From the NCBI RefSeq assembly GCF_002312815.1, contig NZ_NKQJ01000010.1, positions 62,001 through 126,000 of the forward strand: DNA of 64,000 nt. Direction: 5' to 3'. The position numbers and the translations under genes are program-made. Source of the DNA: Agaribacterium haliotis (GTDB lineage Bacteria; Pseudomonadota; Gammaproteobacteria; Pseudomonadales; Cellvibrionaceae). Shown here piece after piece: positions 1 to 9,656 of this stretch (the first letter of the stretch is position 1; every line of letters starts with the position of its first letter). The notes under the pieces were generated by a model. It ran no database searches. It saw only the letters and a program-made list of their open reading frames with translations, and was not told where the DNA came from.

Positions 1-1814
<1,814 letters not shown>

Positions 1815-1967
1815 AGCTTTACCACAGAATTAGGGGCGGCAAGGGTAAAACAAAGCCGCCGTTTTTTCCACCAGAGCCGCGCTGAAAGCCGCAGCCAGAG
1901 CCTTTGCAAGCTTTCAGCAACGCCAGGCCAAACAGCGATTCGCCAGACCAAAGCTCGATCGGTATTT

Positions 1968-2516
1968 TTACAAAGTCTTGTGCATAACAAAGTTGCGAAG
2001 TCGCTGACCGCGAAGATCAAGGCTCTGCTCTTTATACAGTTCAAAACCCATATGCTCATAAAACGGGCGAGCGCTGATGCTCACTTCTGAGTGCAATCGC
2101 GCTATACCGCGTGTGCGGCCAAGCGCAAAGATATGCTGCATCAGAGCGCGGCCAACTCCGCAGCCTTGATGCTGGTGGTGACAGAAAAAATGATCGATCA
2201 AACCGCTCGGCTGCAGATCGCTGTAGCCGACAATTTTGCTAAACCTATCAGCACCTTCCGAAACCGTGTGAGTGGCGTGGCTCGAAGAAAACTTGCCGCC
2301 AAGCTTTGCATCGTTCAGCGCAAGCCTGATTTCGGCAACAAACGGAGAAATTGCCTGCATCTTTTTTTGCCACAGCTCAAGCGGATAATTATCGGGCGCC
2401 CACGCCGCCACCTGCTCCGCTGTATAATCGCGGATATTGACCCGGCGAATCGTGTTAAAAAAAAGTGCCCACAGAGCTGCGGCATCGTTCGGCTGATAAT
2501 TGCGAATAGATATCAT
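1968..2516 (-). CDS. GNAT family N-acetyltransferase
   Basis: Probable acetyl-CoA-dependent N-acetyltransferase of unknown substrate, cytoplasmic, 182 residues. The acetyl-CoA pyrophosphate-binding loop is readable as HHQHQGCGVGRALM (Q/R-x-x-G-x-G/A pattern, about residues 113-126), preceded by the beta-4 strand around VGYSDLQPSGLIDHFF and followed by FYEHMGFELY, a typical GNAT C-terminal signature. The ATG at 2516 has an AAGGG ribosome-binding site six bases upstream on the minus strand. It lies upstream of queA on the same strand with a 153-base gap, so it may or may not be co-transcribed. The substrate cannot be told from sequence. Confidence 0.88.
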   Translation of the reverse strand: MISIRNYQPNDAAALWALFFNTIRRVNIRDYTAEQVAAWAPDNYPLELWQKKMQAISPFVAEIRLALNDAKLGGKFSSSHATHTVSEGADRFSKIVGYSDLQPSGLIDHFFCHHQHQGCGVGRALMQHIFALGRTRGIARLHSEVSISARPFYEHMGFELYKEQSLDLRGQRLRNFVMHKTL

Positions 2517-2675
2517 CGCGGCCCTTCTTCTAATAAACAGAAAAAAACAAAAATAGCGCCAGAATTTAACTCTAACCCAGGCTCAACAAACACTGTGCAA
2601 ATAGCATAACAACAACTAAATAACCGGGTGTCTACTTTTCGTGGGTAACTTGGCAAGTTTACGTCGTTTAGACAA

Positions 2676-2700
2676 TAAAAAAGGCCGCGACAGCGACCTT
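2676..2700 (-). terminator. Rho-independent terminator after the beta-barrel-like gene
   Basis: On the minus strand an 8-bp stem (AAGGTCGC / GCGGCCTT with one G-U pair), a 4-base loop and a T run follow the stop of the gene ending at 2735. Confidence 0.7.
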
Positions 2701-2734
2701 AAATTAAGCAACAACAAAATATGTCGCGCTGAGC

Positions 2735-3298
2735 TTAGAAGTCTATGCGAACACCCAAGCTTAGGCCGCTGGACTCCGAGCCAAGCACAATATCAGCAAG
2801 TGCATAAAAAGCATCTTGCAGATGATAAGCCACACCACCGTTCAAGCTTGTGTTGCCACTAAACGCCGTCTGGTGGGCGAGCTCGACTTTAGCTTCAAGC
2901 TTAGGAACAACAAAACCACGCACACCACCTGCCAACACTAAACCCGAATCACCCTGACCCACATCGACCGAGGTATTGGCGTAGCTCAAACTTGCATAAG
3001 CATCATAACTTTCGTTGAGCTGAACTTTGTAGCCAGCTCCGGCGCTAAACGTTGTCGAACCACAGCCATCGCCACTGACATCCGCCAGCGACGCGACAGC
3101 AAAAATATCGTGTTCAAACTCGTAACTACCCTTAAGCGCTAAACCTGTCTGAGTACAGTCATATTGATCGATATTTTCACTGACAAATTGCACCGTAACA
3201 TAGTCGTAGTTTACTAATGACGAAGATGGCACTTTGGGTTTAGCAAAGGCGATAGGCGCAGCCAATAAACCTGCGCAAATAAAAGTCATTGCTTTCAT
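2735..3298 (-). CDS. Small secreted beta-barrel-like outer membrane protein
   Basis: Predicted envelope protein of 187 residues; no specific function recognised. The ATG at 3298 is chosen over upstream in-frame codons because it starts a standard signal peptide (MKAMTFICAGLLAAPIAFA, cleavage after AFA) and has GGAG nine bases upstream. The mature part consists of alternating hydrophobic/polar strands (for example YDAYASLSYANTSVDVG, LEAKVELAHQTAF, GVAYHLQDAFYALADIVLG) and ends in GLSLGVRIDF, i.e. a C-terminal Phe, the classic outer-membrane beta-barrel sorting signal. About 8 strands would fit a small OmpA/OmpW-like barrel. A 22-bp motif repeated three times in the window lies about 75 bp upstream. 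Confidence 0.75.
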   Translation of the reverse strand: MKAMTFICAGLLAAPIAFAKPKVPSSSLVNYDYVTVQFVSENIDQYDCTQTGLALKGSYEFEHDIFAVASLADVSGDGCGSTTFSAGAGYKVQLNESYDAYASLSYANTSVDVGQGDSGLVLAGGVRGFVVPKLEAKVELAHQTAFSGNTSLNGGVAYHLQDAFYALADIVLGSESSGLSLGVRIDF

Positions 3299-3372
3299 AT
3301 AAGACAACTCCAAAAACGACTTCCCCCCGCCAATTAAAACGCAAGGGGAGAAAACACATAAGAAAGGAAAGC

Positions 3373-3394
3373 TAGGGCCTGTTAACACTAATAA
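3373..3394 (+). repeat. 22-bp GTTAAC-centred motif, copy 1
   Basis: Reads TAGGGCCTGTTAACACTA followed by ATAA. It matches copy 2 (13125-13146) at 21 of 22 positions and copy 3 (52047-52068) at 20 of 22. All copies lie in gene leaders. It could be a regulatory site or the relic of a transposon end. Confidence 0.6.
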
Positions 3395-3559
3395 CAAAGT
3401 ACGTAAAACAACGAATAAAGAATTAGAATTGGCGCACGTAACGCAGCAGGCAAAGCAAGGCCATTATGACAAACACAAATAGATAAGTAGTGACGTGTGT
3501 CTCTATACCATCAGTGCAGGCAGAGAAATCGTATTCGGCAACAGCCGCCTCGCCAATCG

Positions 3560-4021
3560 CTAAGCAACGGCAAGATAATAGGTTGTAAAGTGGCGCCCTA
3601 AAAGTTCGGTTTTTTCTACTTTTTTAGCTATTTTCGCCAGCGCTTTATATTCACGCCGGCTATCGAGCAAGTGGAATAAAACCTCCCGATGCCCCAGTTC
3701 AGCGGCCCAGGTCATAAGTGTTTTAAAAATAGGCAAGCCTGCGCCCCAGAAACGCTTTGATACCACAATGGCCAGCTCAAAACCCTGTTCATCGGGCTGA
3801 ATGCCACACCAACCGGCAAGCTCACCATCAATGACTAGCACCCTAAGCCTACAGCCTGGCAGCTTATCTTTTTTACTTTTCTCATTTATCCACTGTTTAG
3901 CGCTAGCGGCATCAAAACGCGGGTGTTCTATCAAGTGGGTGCGCAACGACTCTTCGTTTAAAACATCTGTGAACGCCGCTGCATCAACGCAGTTAAAGTT
4001 TAAATATTCAATATTCGACAT
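3560..4021 (-). CDS. GNAT-like acetyltransferase domain protein
   Basis: Cytoplasmic protein of 153 residues with a GNAT-like fold outline: a core strand RLRVLVIDGELAGWCGIQ, then ELAIVVSKRFWGAGLPIFKTLMTWAAELG, where the usual R/Q-x-x-G-x-G/A loop is represented by KRFWGAGL, and a C-terminal part FHLLDSRREYKALAKIAKK resembling the alpha-4/beta-6 region. The acetyl-CoA loop is divergent but recognisable. It is read alone on the minus strand. Only a weak ribosome-binding site precedes the ATG at 4021. The substrate is unknown; a degenerate, non-catalytic GNAT is also possible. Confidence 0.65.
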   Translation of the reverse strand: MSNIEYLNFNCVDAAAFTDVLNEESLRTHLIEHPRFDAASAKQWINEKSKKDKLPGCRLRVLVIDGELAGWCGIQPDEQGFELAIVVSKRFWGAGLPIFKTLMTWAAELGHREVLFHLLDSRREYKALAKIAKKVEKTELLGRHFTTYYLAVA

Positions 4022-4173
4022 TAAAGACTCTGCAGGCTTGGCACTTCGACCACAGCTAAGTTGATAGTCTATTTATTAAAACACAACTATATTGTGCGCC
4101 GCTTGAAAATGCGTTGAACTGCACTAAAACGTCGATGCTTGGCCACATAGGGTTTAGCTTGAAAGAGCAGCAT

Positions 4174-4200
4174 GCCGCCGTCTTGTACGGCGGCTTTTTT
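4174..4200 (+). terminator. Strong plus-strand terminator hairpin without an obvious plus-strand gene
   Basis: Stem GCCGCCGT / ACGGCGGC (8 bp, perfect), loop of 5, then six T on the plus strand. The genes on both sides are on the minus strand, so the transcript it ends is unidentified; it also overlaps the stop of the SnoaL-like gene by two bases. Confidence 0.6.
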
Positions 4201-4582
4201 AATACATAGTGTTACCGTTTTTGGACTCACTCGGCACTTCTTGTATTGAGTCCCAATGCTCGACAATTTTCCCCTGCTGGTCGAAACGAAAAAAGTCCAT
4301 GGTGACATACTGATCATTGCCGGGCCAAACCTGGTGAGTGTGCAAGGCAACAAGATCATTCTCAGCCACCACTCTTACAAATTTAATTGACTTATCAGGG
4401 TAATCCCTCGCCATTTCATTAAAGTAATCTATAAAAGCTTGCTTGCCATTACCAACAAGTGGGTTGTGCTGAGTATAATCCGCGCCAACATACAGCTCCA
4501 CCGCTCGGCTGGGATCACCTTCATAGGCCATCCTATAAAACGCAACCGCATTCGCCTTATTGTCTTCTAAGTTCTGGGTCAT
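4199..4582 (-). CDS. SnoaL-like (NTF2 fold) protein
   Basis: 127-residue cytoplasmic protein of the SnoaL/NTF2-like fold, similar to the predicted ester cyclase/SnoaL-like group. Family features: N-terminal helices DNKANAVAFYRMAYEGDPSRAVELY, then YTQHNPLVGNGKQAFIDYF (the conserved QHNP segment), a central strand VALHTHQVWPG and MDFFRFDQQGKIVEHWDSIQEVP, the typical end (R-x-x-x-G-K-I-x-E-H-W-D). GGAG lies five to six bases upstream of the ATG. The substrate cannot be inferred; many homologues are uncharacterised. It sits downstream of the fabF-like gene's promoter-distal end with a 144-base gap and is probably transcribed separately. Confidence 0.85.
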   Translation of the reverse strand: MTQNLEDNKANAVAFYRMAYEGDPSRAVELYVGADYTQHNPLVGNGKQAFIDYFNEMARDYPDKSIKFVRVVAENDLVALHTHQVWPGNDQYVTMDFFRFDQQGKIVEHWDSIQEVPSESKNGNTMY

Positions 4583-4725
4583 CTATTTCTCCGTATCTGC
4601 CTAAAGACTAACGAGTAAAAGCCTAGCAAATAATTATTGCTACAACCGCTACTTGTTGTGCTAAAGAAATTTTAGCGCTTTAGCTTAAAGCGTATAATGC
4701 TTCCCGAAGCCGATTCAAAATGCGC

Positions 4726-6009
4726 TTATTTTGAATCATAGTCGTCGACCTTACTAACAATTAACGCGGCATTAACCCCACCAAAACCAAAACCGTTGCA
4801 CAGGGCGTGCTGCACACTTTGTGTACGCGAGTGATTTGGCACAAAATCCAGATCTTGAAAGTTGTTATCAACATTCGTTAAATTGAGTGTCGGCGGCACA
4901 ACATCGTTAATAATCGCCATCGCTGAGATAATACTCTCAATGCCACCGGCAGCGCCCAGTAAGTGGCCCGTTGACGACTTGGTTGATGATATTGCAATGT
5001 TTGGTAAATCTTCAGCAAATACGCCGCGCAGCGCTGCCACTTCTGCAGCGTCACCTACTTGTGTCGAAGTCGCATGAGCGTTGATGTAGTTAATCTCCCG
5101 GGGTTTGATTGCAGCGGTTTTTAACGCGCGCGTAATGGCGGCAGCAGCGCCTTGGCCGTCCTCGTGGCCCGCAGTAATATGATAGGCATCTGAACTTGTG
5201 CCATAACCACTTAATAGCGCTAGCGGTGTCGCGCCCCGCGCTTTTGCGTGCGCCAGAGTCTCAATCACCATAAGCCCAGAGCCCTCACCCATAACAAAAC
5301 CATTGCGCGTTTGATCAAAGGGCCGTGAAGCCTTAGCCGGCTCATCGCTTTCACTCGACAAGGCCTTTAGCGCATGAAAGCTCGCCAATGAAAATGGATC
5401 AACGCAGGCCTCCGCCCCCCCAACTAATGCAACATTTGCTTCACCGCTTCGCAGCAAGCGCATACCGTCACCGATGGCTTGCAGACTCGCCGCGCAGGCC
5501 GTTACCGGGCAAGCCAACGGCCCTTTAAAACCATATTTAATTGAAACGTTGCCGGCGGCCAGGTTGGCTAAGAATGCCGGCGCGGTAAACGGCGACAAAC
5601 GTTTATATCCGCGGCTGTCCATTGTTCGAAGCGCCTGCGTAATCGTTGATAAGCCACCAATACCGGTGGCAATAATCGTTGCCGTTGCCTGCTTGTCGTC
5701 TTCGCTTTTGGGCAACCAGTTTGCTTGCTGCAGCGCTTCTTTCGCCGCTGCCAATGCATAAATACTAAACAGATCGAGCTTCTTGCGCTCTTTTTTTTCT
5801 ACAACCTGGTTTACATCAAAACCTGCAAGCGCATCCTGTTCGATATCCGGTACTAGCCCGGCTATTTTTATTGGGATATCAGCCGTATCAAAGCGATCAA
5901 TAAGGCCTATGCCTGATTGCGCTGCAAGCAGTCGCTGCCAAACCGGCTTAACACCACAGCCGAGCGGGCTTACAAGCCCCATGCCAGTGATAACAATCGG
6001 TGAATCCAT
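4726..6009 (-). CDS. FabF-like beta-ketoacyl-ACP synthase II
   Basis: 427-residue condensing enzyme that would join malonyl-ACP to an acyl-ACP by decarboxylative Claisen condensation. The full catalytic set is visible: Cys172 (TACAAS), His312 (INAHATSTQVGD), Lys344 and His349 (SSTKSSTGHLLGAAG). It stands alone, without fabD, fabG or acpP beside it, so it is probably a secondary paralogue rather than the housekeeping fabF. GGAG lies five bases before the ATG. A perfect 20-bp inverted repeat (6058-6099) about 50 bp upstream shares its core with a site upstream of the nearby tetR gene, which suggests repression by that TetR protein. Confidence 0.93.
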   Translation of the reverse strand: MDSPIVITGMGLVSPLGCGVKPVWQRLLAAQSGIGLIDRFDTADIPIKIAGLVPDIEQDALAGFDVNQVVEKKERKKLDLFSIYALAAAKEALQQANWLPKSEDDKQATATIIATGIGGLSTITQALRTMDSRGYKRLSPFTAPAFLANLAAGNVSIKYGFKGPLACPVTACAASLQAIGDGMRLLRSGEANVALVGGAEACVDPFSLASFHALKALSSESDEPAKASRPFDQTRNGFVMGEGSGLMVIETLAHAKARGATPLALLSGYGTSSDAYHITAGHEDGQGAAAAITRALKTAAIKPREINYINAHATSTQVGDAAEVAALRGVFAEDLPNIAISSTKSSTGHLLGAAGGIESIISAMAIINDVVPPTLNLTNVDNNFQDLDFVPNHSRTQSVQHALCNGFGFGGVNAALIVSKVDDYDSK

Positions 6010-6057
6010 AGTAGCTCCAGATAAATGTACGTACGCAAAATCAATCCAGAGACCCTA

Positions 6058-6099
6058 ACACCCGCCATAATATGATCAAGATCATATTATGGCGGGTGT
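6058..6099. promoter_or_regulatory. Operator-like perfect palindrome upstream of the fabF-like gene (O1)
   Basis: Two perfect 20-bp arms (6058-6077 and 6080-6099) around a 2-base centre. The inner core ATATGATCAAGATCATAT (6070-6087) differs in one of 18 bases from the core upstream of tetR (6799-6816), so it is most likely a TetR-family operator rather than a terminator; no T run follows on either strand. Confidence 0.75.
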
Positions 6100-6185
6100 G
6101 CGAACAAGTGAAAAAATAAAATAATTGTCGCGTATTTATTTATTTTTGGCGTCAAAAATGAAACGCTCTTGCTGAGTTTCTCCCC

Positions 6186-6593
6186 CTACTTACCTAAAGG
6201 CGGAAAAGCCTCAAAGCTTGCGATACCCTCATACGGCTCACACCAGGGCGCTTTCGATTCAGTATTACAGTGCGCCACCGGGTAGTGACTAAGGGCTGTA
6301 TCGAGCGTATTCACAACAATGGATAGATACTTGTTTTTATCCGGGCCATAGTTCATCAGCCTTGTGCCACAACAGGCACAAAATGCGCGGTAACCTCCCA
6401 GGCTATTTTTGTGTTCCCGAAGTAGCTTTTTATGATCAACAAGCGTTAAGGTGTTCGCATCAGCCAGAGCCAGGGTGACATAGTCTGCGCCATGTGCTTT
6501 CCTGCAAAAACGGCAATGACAGTTAAATATCTTATCGGCGTACAAACGAACTTGATACGTCAGCTCACCACATAAACAGCTTCCACTTACCAC
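6186..6593 (-). CDS. GFA family (CENP-V/GFA domain) zinc protein
   Basis: 135 residues matching the glutathione-dependent formaldehyde-activating (GFA) fold, a small zinc-binding enzyme family with mostly unknown substrates. Zinc ligands are visible in order: CLCGELTY near the N terminus, CHCRFCRKAHGA (about residues 37-48) and FCACCGTRLMNYG (about 84-96). Length and layout are normal. The start is a GTG at 6593 preceded by a G-rich sequence that could act as ribosome-binding site. It lies between the fabF-like gene and the divergent TetR regulator; its own leader (6594-6840) is shared with tetR, so the O2 operator there may also affect it. Confidence 0.87.
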   Translation of the reverse strand: MVSGSCLCGELTYQVRLYADKIFNCHCRFCRKAHGADYVTLALADANTLTLVDHKKLLREHKNSLGGYRAFCACCGTRLMNYGPDKNKYLSIVVNTLDTALSHYPVAHCNTESKAPWCEPYEGIASFEAFPPLGK

Positions 6594-6798
6594 AAGCCCC
6601 CCCTACAAAAGATACCGACAAATTAGTTCCATTGATAACAGCAACTGGCGTCAAAGACGCTCAGAGCACAGATATTTCACTTTTACTACAGCTAAAGATT
6701 CTAACAGCAGGTTCCCAACTGGCTCAGATAGCGAATATACGTCAGTGCGCCCAAGCCCAGCTATAGAAGATAGAGCTTCATCATAAGGTAAATATTTA

Positions 6799-6816
6799 AT
6801 ATGATAAAGATCATAT
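6799..6816. promoter_or_regulatory. Operator-like site upstream of tetR (O2)
   Basis: Core ATATGATAAAGATCATAT, 24 bp before the tetR ATG, within a longer imperfect palindrome (about 6791-6823). 17 of 18 bases equal the core of the palindrome at 6070-6087. The position fits autoregulation. Confidence 0.7.
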
Positions 6817-6840
6817 AAATATTCGCTGCGGTGCTATGTT

Positions 6841-7416
6841 ATGCCCTATTCAAAGGCTCACAAAAACAAAACCCGGGAAAAGATCCTTGAAAGGTCCTTC
6901 AGACTATTTGTAATAAAAGGCTTTGATGGGGTAACCATCGACGACTTGATGAATAATTGCGGGCTCACCCGAGGTGGTTTTTATGCTCACTTTGCGAGTA
7001 AAGCAGAGCTTTATCGCGAAGCCTTAAAATTTGCCGCCAACAATACCAAACTTGCCAACCCCAAACCCGACGAGTTAAGCAACAAAGAGTGGTTACAATT
7101 ATTGTTAAACCGGTACTTAAGCATCGAGCATGTAAAAGGCAAGCATTCCTGCCCGCTCGCTTTTTTAGCCACCGATATCAACATAAAAAACAAAGAAGCC
7201 AATAAGGCTTACGCCAATACTTACGACAATATGAATACCGCGATTATGCAGTACGCACAGAGCTACACCGACTGTGACGAACAAGATATTTTATCTGTCA
7301 CCGCCATGATGATTGGCGCCGTCGCCATAGCCCGAACACTGCCAAATAAAGATTCGATTGAACGTTTATTAGCTTCGTGCCGACGTGAGGCAGGTATAAA
7401 GCTAGGGGGAATATAA
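6841..7416 (+). CDS. TetR/AcrR family transcriptional regulator
   Basis: 191-residue one-component regulator. The N-terminal helix-turn-helix domain is clear: TREKILERSFRLFVIKGFDGVTIDDLM, then the recognition helix region GLTRGGFYAHFASKAELYREAL (residues about 40-62). The C-terminal half (for example HSCPLAFLATDI, then SVTAMMIGAVAIARTLP) resembles the TetR_C domain of regulators related to the AefR/NemR-like group with a Cys in the ligand domain. Its own promoter and that of the fabF-like gene carry nearly the same palindrome, so autoregulation and control of the fabF-like gene are likely; the effector is unknown. Confidence 0.9.
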   Translation: MPYSKAHKNKTREKILERSFRLFVIKGFDGVTIDDLMNNCGLTRGGFYAHFASKAELYREALKFAANNTKLANPKPDELSNKEWLQLLLNRYLSIEHVKGKHSCPLAFLATDINIKNKEANKAYANTYDNMNTAIMQYAQSYTDCDEQDILSVTAMMIGAVAIARTLPNKDSIERLLASCRREAGIKLGGI

Positions 7417-7483
7417 CAAATTTATTTTGTTAGTGAGCGTGCACTGTCAATAAGCCAGCTAACCATTGTTGGTAGCATTGATA

Positions 7484-7850
7484 CAATTTTACCCTCACTA
7501 CAGCACCAAGTTATTTGCGTTAACAGTCGCGGTGACGGTGTAGCCGAGAGAAAGAGCACACCTAACTGTGCTATCTACACAAAACCCACTTTGCATGCCA
7601 CATATAATTAGCTCCTGAATAGCCAGGCTATCTAGGTATTTTTTTGATCGGTGTTTTTAAACGAGTCTGAAGCCTGCTTTCGTACGTAAATATCTGAGCC
7701 TTTATTATTCAGCTCAACTGGTACCTGCCAAGCTTCACTCTGATAGCGTAAAACGCCAAGCTGCGTTTCATGCTGAACATAAATGACTGGAACACCACTT
7801 TCCCTAACCTGAGATGCAACTAGATTAAAAGCTAGTCGAGGTTCAAACAT
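7484..7850 (-). pseudogene. Isochorismatase-family cysteine hydrolase, truncated and frameshifted
   Basis: Remains of a cysteine hydrolase of the isochorismatase superfamily. The first part (minus strand from about 7850) reads MFEPRLAFNLVASQVRES, GVPVIYVQHETQLGVLRY, then KQASDSFKNT; the second part, in the next frame, continues YLDSLAIQELIICGMQSG and FCVDSTVRCALSLGYTVTAT, which is the family core (ICGMQ-x-x-F-CVD-x-TVR; catalytic Cys normally follows as G-x-x-T-x-x-CV). The switch coincides with an A7 run on the minus strand at about 7637-7645; one extra A would restore the frame. The N-terminal strand with the catalytic Asp (LLVIDVQ) is not recognisable and a stop ends the second part near 7515. 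A sequencing error in the A run cannot be excluded, but the missing N terminus argues for true decay. Confidence 0.8.
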
Positions 7851-7953
7851 GTATAAATAGATAGCTGGGTAGTACGATTCAGCTAAGAGAGGACAACACC
7901 GGTAAATATTCGTGTTACCTGTGTGCTACCTTTTTTATTTTTAGGCCCCAAAC

Positions 7954-7985
7954 AAAAAAGGCCTGCATCGCTGCAGGCCTTTTTA
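7954..7985 (-). terminator. Terminator after tRNA-Leu
   Basis: Perfect 10-bp stem (AAGGCCTGCA / TGCAGGCCTT) with a 4-base loop and A/T runs on both sides. On the minus strand it lies just downstream of the tRNA gene and is followed by a T run. Confidence 0.8.
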
Positions 7986-7989
7986 ATAT

Positions 7990-8076
7990 TGGTACCAGAG
8001 GCCGGACTCGAACCGGCACGCTTTTAAGGGCGGGGGATTTTGAATCCCCTGTGTCTACCAATTTCACCACTCTGGC
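7990..8076 (-). tRNA. tRNA-Leu (anticodon CAA)
   Basis: 87-nt class II tRNA with encoded CCA. On the minus strand: acceptor GCCAGAG paired with CTCTGGT, D arm TGGTGAAATTGGTAGA, anticodon stem-loop GGGGA-TTCAAAA-TCCCC (anticodon CAA, reads UUG), a long variable arm, and TGCCGGTTCGAGTCCGGC as T arm, which closely resembles the T arm of E. coli leucine tRNAs as I recall them. The first acceptor pair is G1-U72 instead of the usual G1-C72. It is followed by a strong terminator and appears to be a single-gene unit. Confidence 0.95.
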
Positions 8077-8497
8077 ATGTCGTCAAAACCTGAAGCTTAG
8101 TGGCCTCAAGGTTTATCGGAAAGGCGCGAATTATATCAGCGAAAGATTCGCGGTCAAGCACCAAAATATGCTCACTTGTGCCAGGCGAAGGTGTTTGCGG
8201 ACCAAAGCTCCCTGGAATAGCTCCTGACGGGCTAGAAATTGGCCCCGAGAACAGGCCCCAGCAGGCAACGGCAGCTCGAGCACTGGCCAGAACCCAGATG
8301 TCACCAGCTATTCAAGCTTTTAGCAGTTGCTGGATCTAAAGACCGAAAAACTGCCGGCCTCGCCTACAGATACTCGCTCAAGCAAGCAGCCTTCTGCCAA
8401 ATAACTAAGCGGTGCCCAAATTGGGGCCCGCTGGGCTTGTCTATACTGATCAGGTGCACCGATCTGTCTTTTAGCCTGCCCCAAAGGAGCTCTAGCT
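8077..8497. other. Intergenic region upstream of the first solute-binding protein
   Basis: 421 bases between the tRNA gene and the GTG start at 8498. No convincing gene is seen. The only recognised element is the promoter-like segment at 8436-8452, which is duplicated upstream of the pseudogene paralogue. Confidence 0.6.
8436..8452 (+). promoter_or_regulatory. Promoter-like sequence duplicated with the solute-binding protein gene
   Basis: GGCTTGTCTATACTGAT occurs here and again at 9603-9619, each time about 40-60 bp before the GTG of the two paralogues. TATACT fits a -10 element; no good -35 is visible. The leader was evidently copied together with the gene. Confidence 0.5.
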
Positions 8498-9430
8498 GTG
8501 GCCCCAGGCACGCCTTACCGATTGCTGATATTCAGCCTTTACTGCCTGCTTTTGTATTCCCAGAGCAACACAAGCCTCGCCGCTGCTGACAAGCCGTCAG
8601 AGCGCAGGCAGGTGCGGGTTGGCATTGTTCAAAATATCAACAACCCGGAGCTTGCGGTTTTTTCAGAAATTCTGGCCTCGCCAAAAGCCGATTTAAGCCA
8701 GTGGTGGTATCGCTTTCCGTCAGCGGCAGCCGTGCAGCAGGCGCTGACGGTGCAGCTGCTGGCCTACGGTGAACTCGACGCCGACATTGTTTATGTTCGC
8801 TACCCCACGCACAAGCGCTTAATTGAGCAGCTGATACAAGGCAAGGTTCATATCGCCGCTGAAACACTTTGGGCATCGCAGTTAAGGCCGCACCGGGGCA
8901 AGCTGGCCTTATCTGAACCACTGCTGCGCATTGGCGAATATGAGAAAGGTTTTTACACGCACCCAGACAAACTCGAACACCTTAAAAACCTTCCGGTCAG
9001 CGAGCTTAAAAAGCTGAGTGTTGCCATAGGCGAGAACTGGGACGTCGATGAAAAGGCGCTAAAACACGCCGGCTTTCACAATATAAAACAAGCCATTGAT
9101 GCCAATGCACTGTTTAAGATTATTCACGCCGGCCGCGCCGATCTAACCATATTGGAATTCTCCGGCCACCCGGGTTTAATGATTTACGCCAAAGATATGA
9201 GCGATCACTCCGACATTAGCCTCGCCCCGATTCCCGGCCTTAAAATCTTACTGCCGGATGAGCGCATATTTGCCGTATCCGTCTTGGCACCGGGCGGAGA
9301 CGAAGTACTGCGCGCACTTAATCTAGGCCTTCAAATTATGCGCGAGAAAAATTTAATTCTGCCACTGATGCGCCGCACCGGCATGCTCAGTGAAAAAACT
9401 GCCGGCTGGAAACGCATTAACGACCTGTAA
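8498..9430 (+). CDS. Secreted periplasmic solute-binding-like protein
   Basis: 310-residue exported protein of the type 2 periplasmic-binding superfamily (transporter substrate-binding-like). The GTG start is supported by AGGAG eight bases upstream and by the same start in the paralogue. Residues 1-29 form a signal peptide (LLIFSLYCLLLYSQSNTSLAAA). The body begins VRVGIVQNINNPELAVFSEIL and holds lobe-type segments such as YVRYPTHKRLIEQLIQGK, VSELKKLSVAIGENWDV, and FKIIHAGRADLTILEFSG. No permease or ATPase gene is adjacent, so it may act as a stand-alone ligand sensor or be a decayed transport component. The next gene is a tandem copy with a nonsense codon. Confidence 0.8.
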   Translation: MAPGTPYRLLIFSLYCLLLYSQSNTSLAAADKPSERRQVRVGIVQNINNPELAVFSEILASPKADLSQWWYRFPSAAAVQQALTVQLLAYGELDADIVYVRYPTHKRLIEQLIQGKVHIAAETLWASQLRPHRGKLALSEPLLRIGEYEKGFYTHPDKLEHLKNLPVSELKKLSVAIGENWDVDEKALKHAGFHNIKQAIDANALFKIIHAGRADLTILEFSGHPGLMIYAKDMSDHSDISLAPIPGLKILLPDERIFAVSVLAPGGDEVLRALNLGLQIMREKNLILPLMRRTGMLSEKTAGWKRINDL

Positions 9431-9656
9431 AAACACCGTTGGCTTTCAGCATCCTCTAAGGCTCTGTACCTTCCTATCCTGCCCCCTGTCCTGCTTCCTA
9501 TCCTGCCCCCTGCCTGCCCTATCCTGTTGCGCAGGCGCAGCCACAAGCTCAAACAAAGCCTTAAGCCCCAGCTCCTGTAAACCCTAGCCAAGCGCAGCAC
9601 CTGGCTTGTCTATACTGATGCTATCGTTTCTTCGCCATATAAAAGGAGCACAAATT

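Noticed and set aside
6058-6099. Large perfect hairpin as transcription terminator
   Set aside because: No T run follows on either strand, the position is 50 bp upstream of a gene, and the core recurs upstream of tetR; operator function is more likely.
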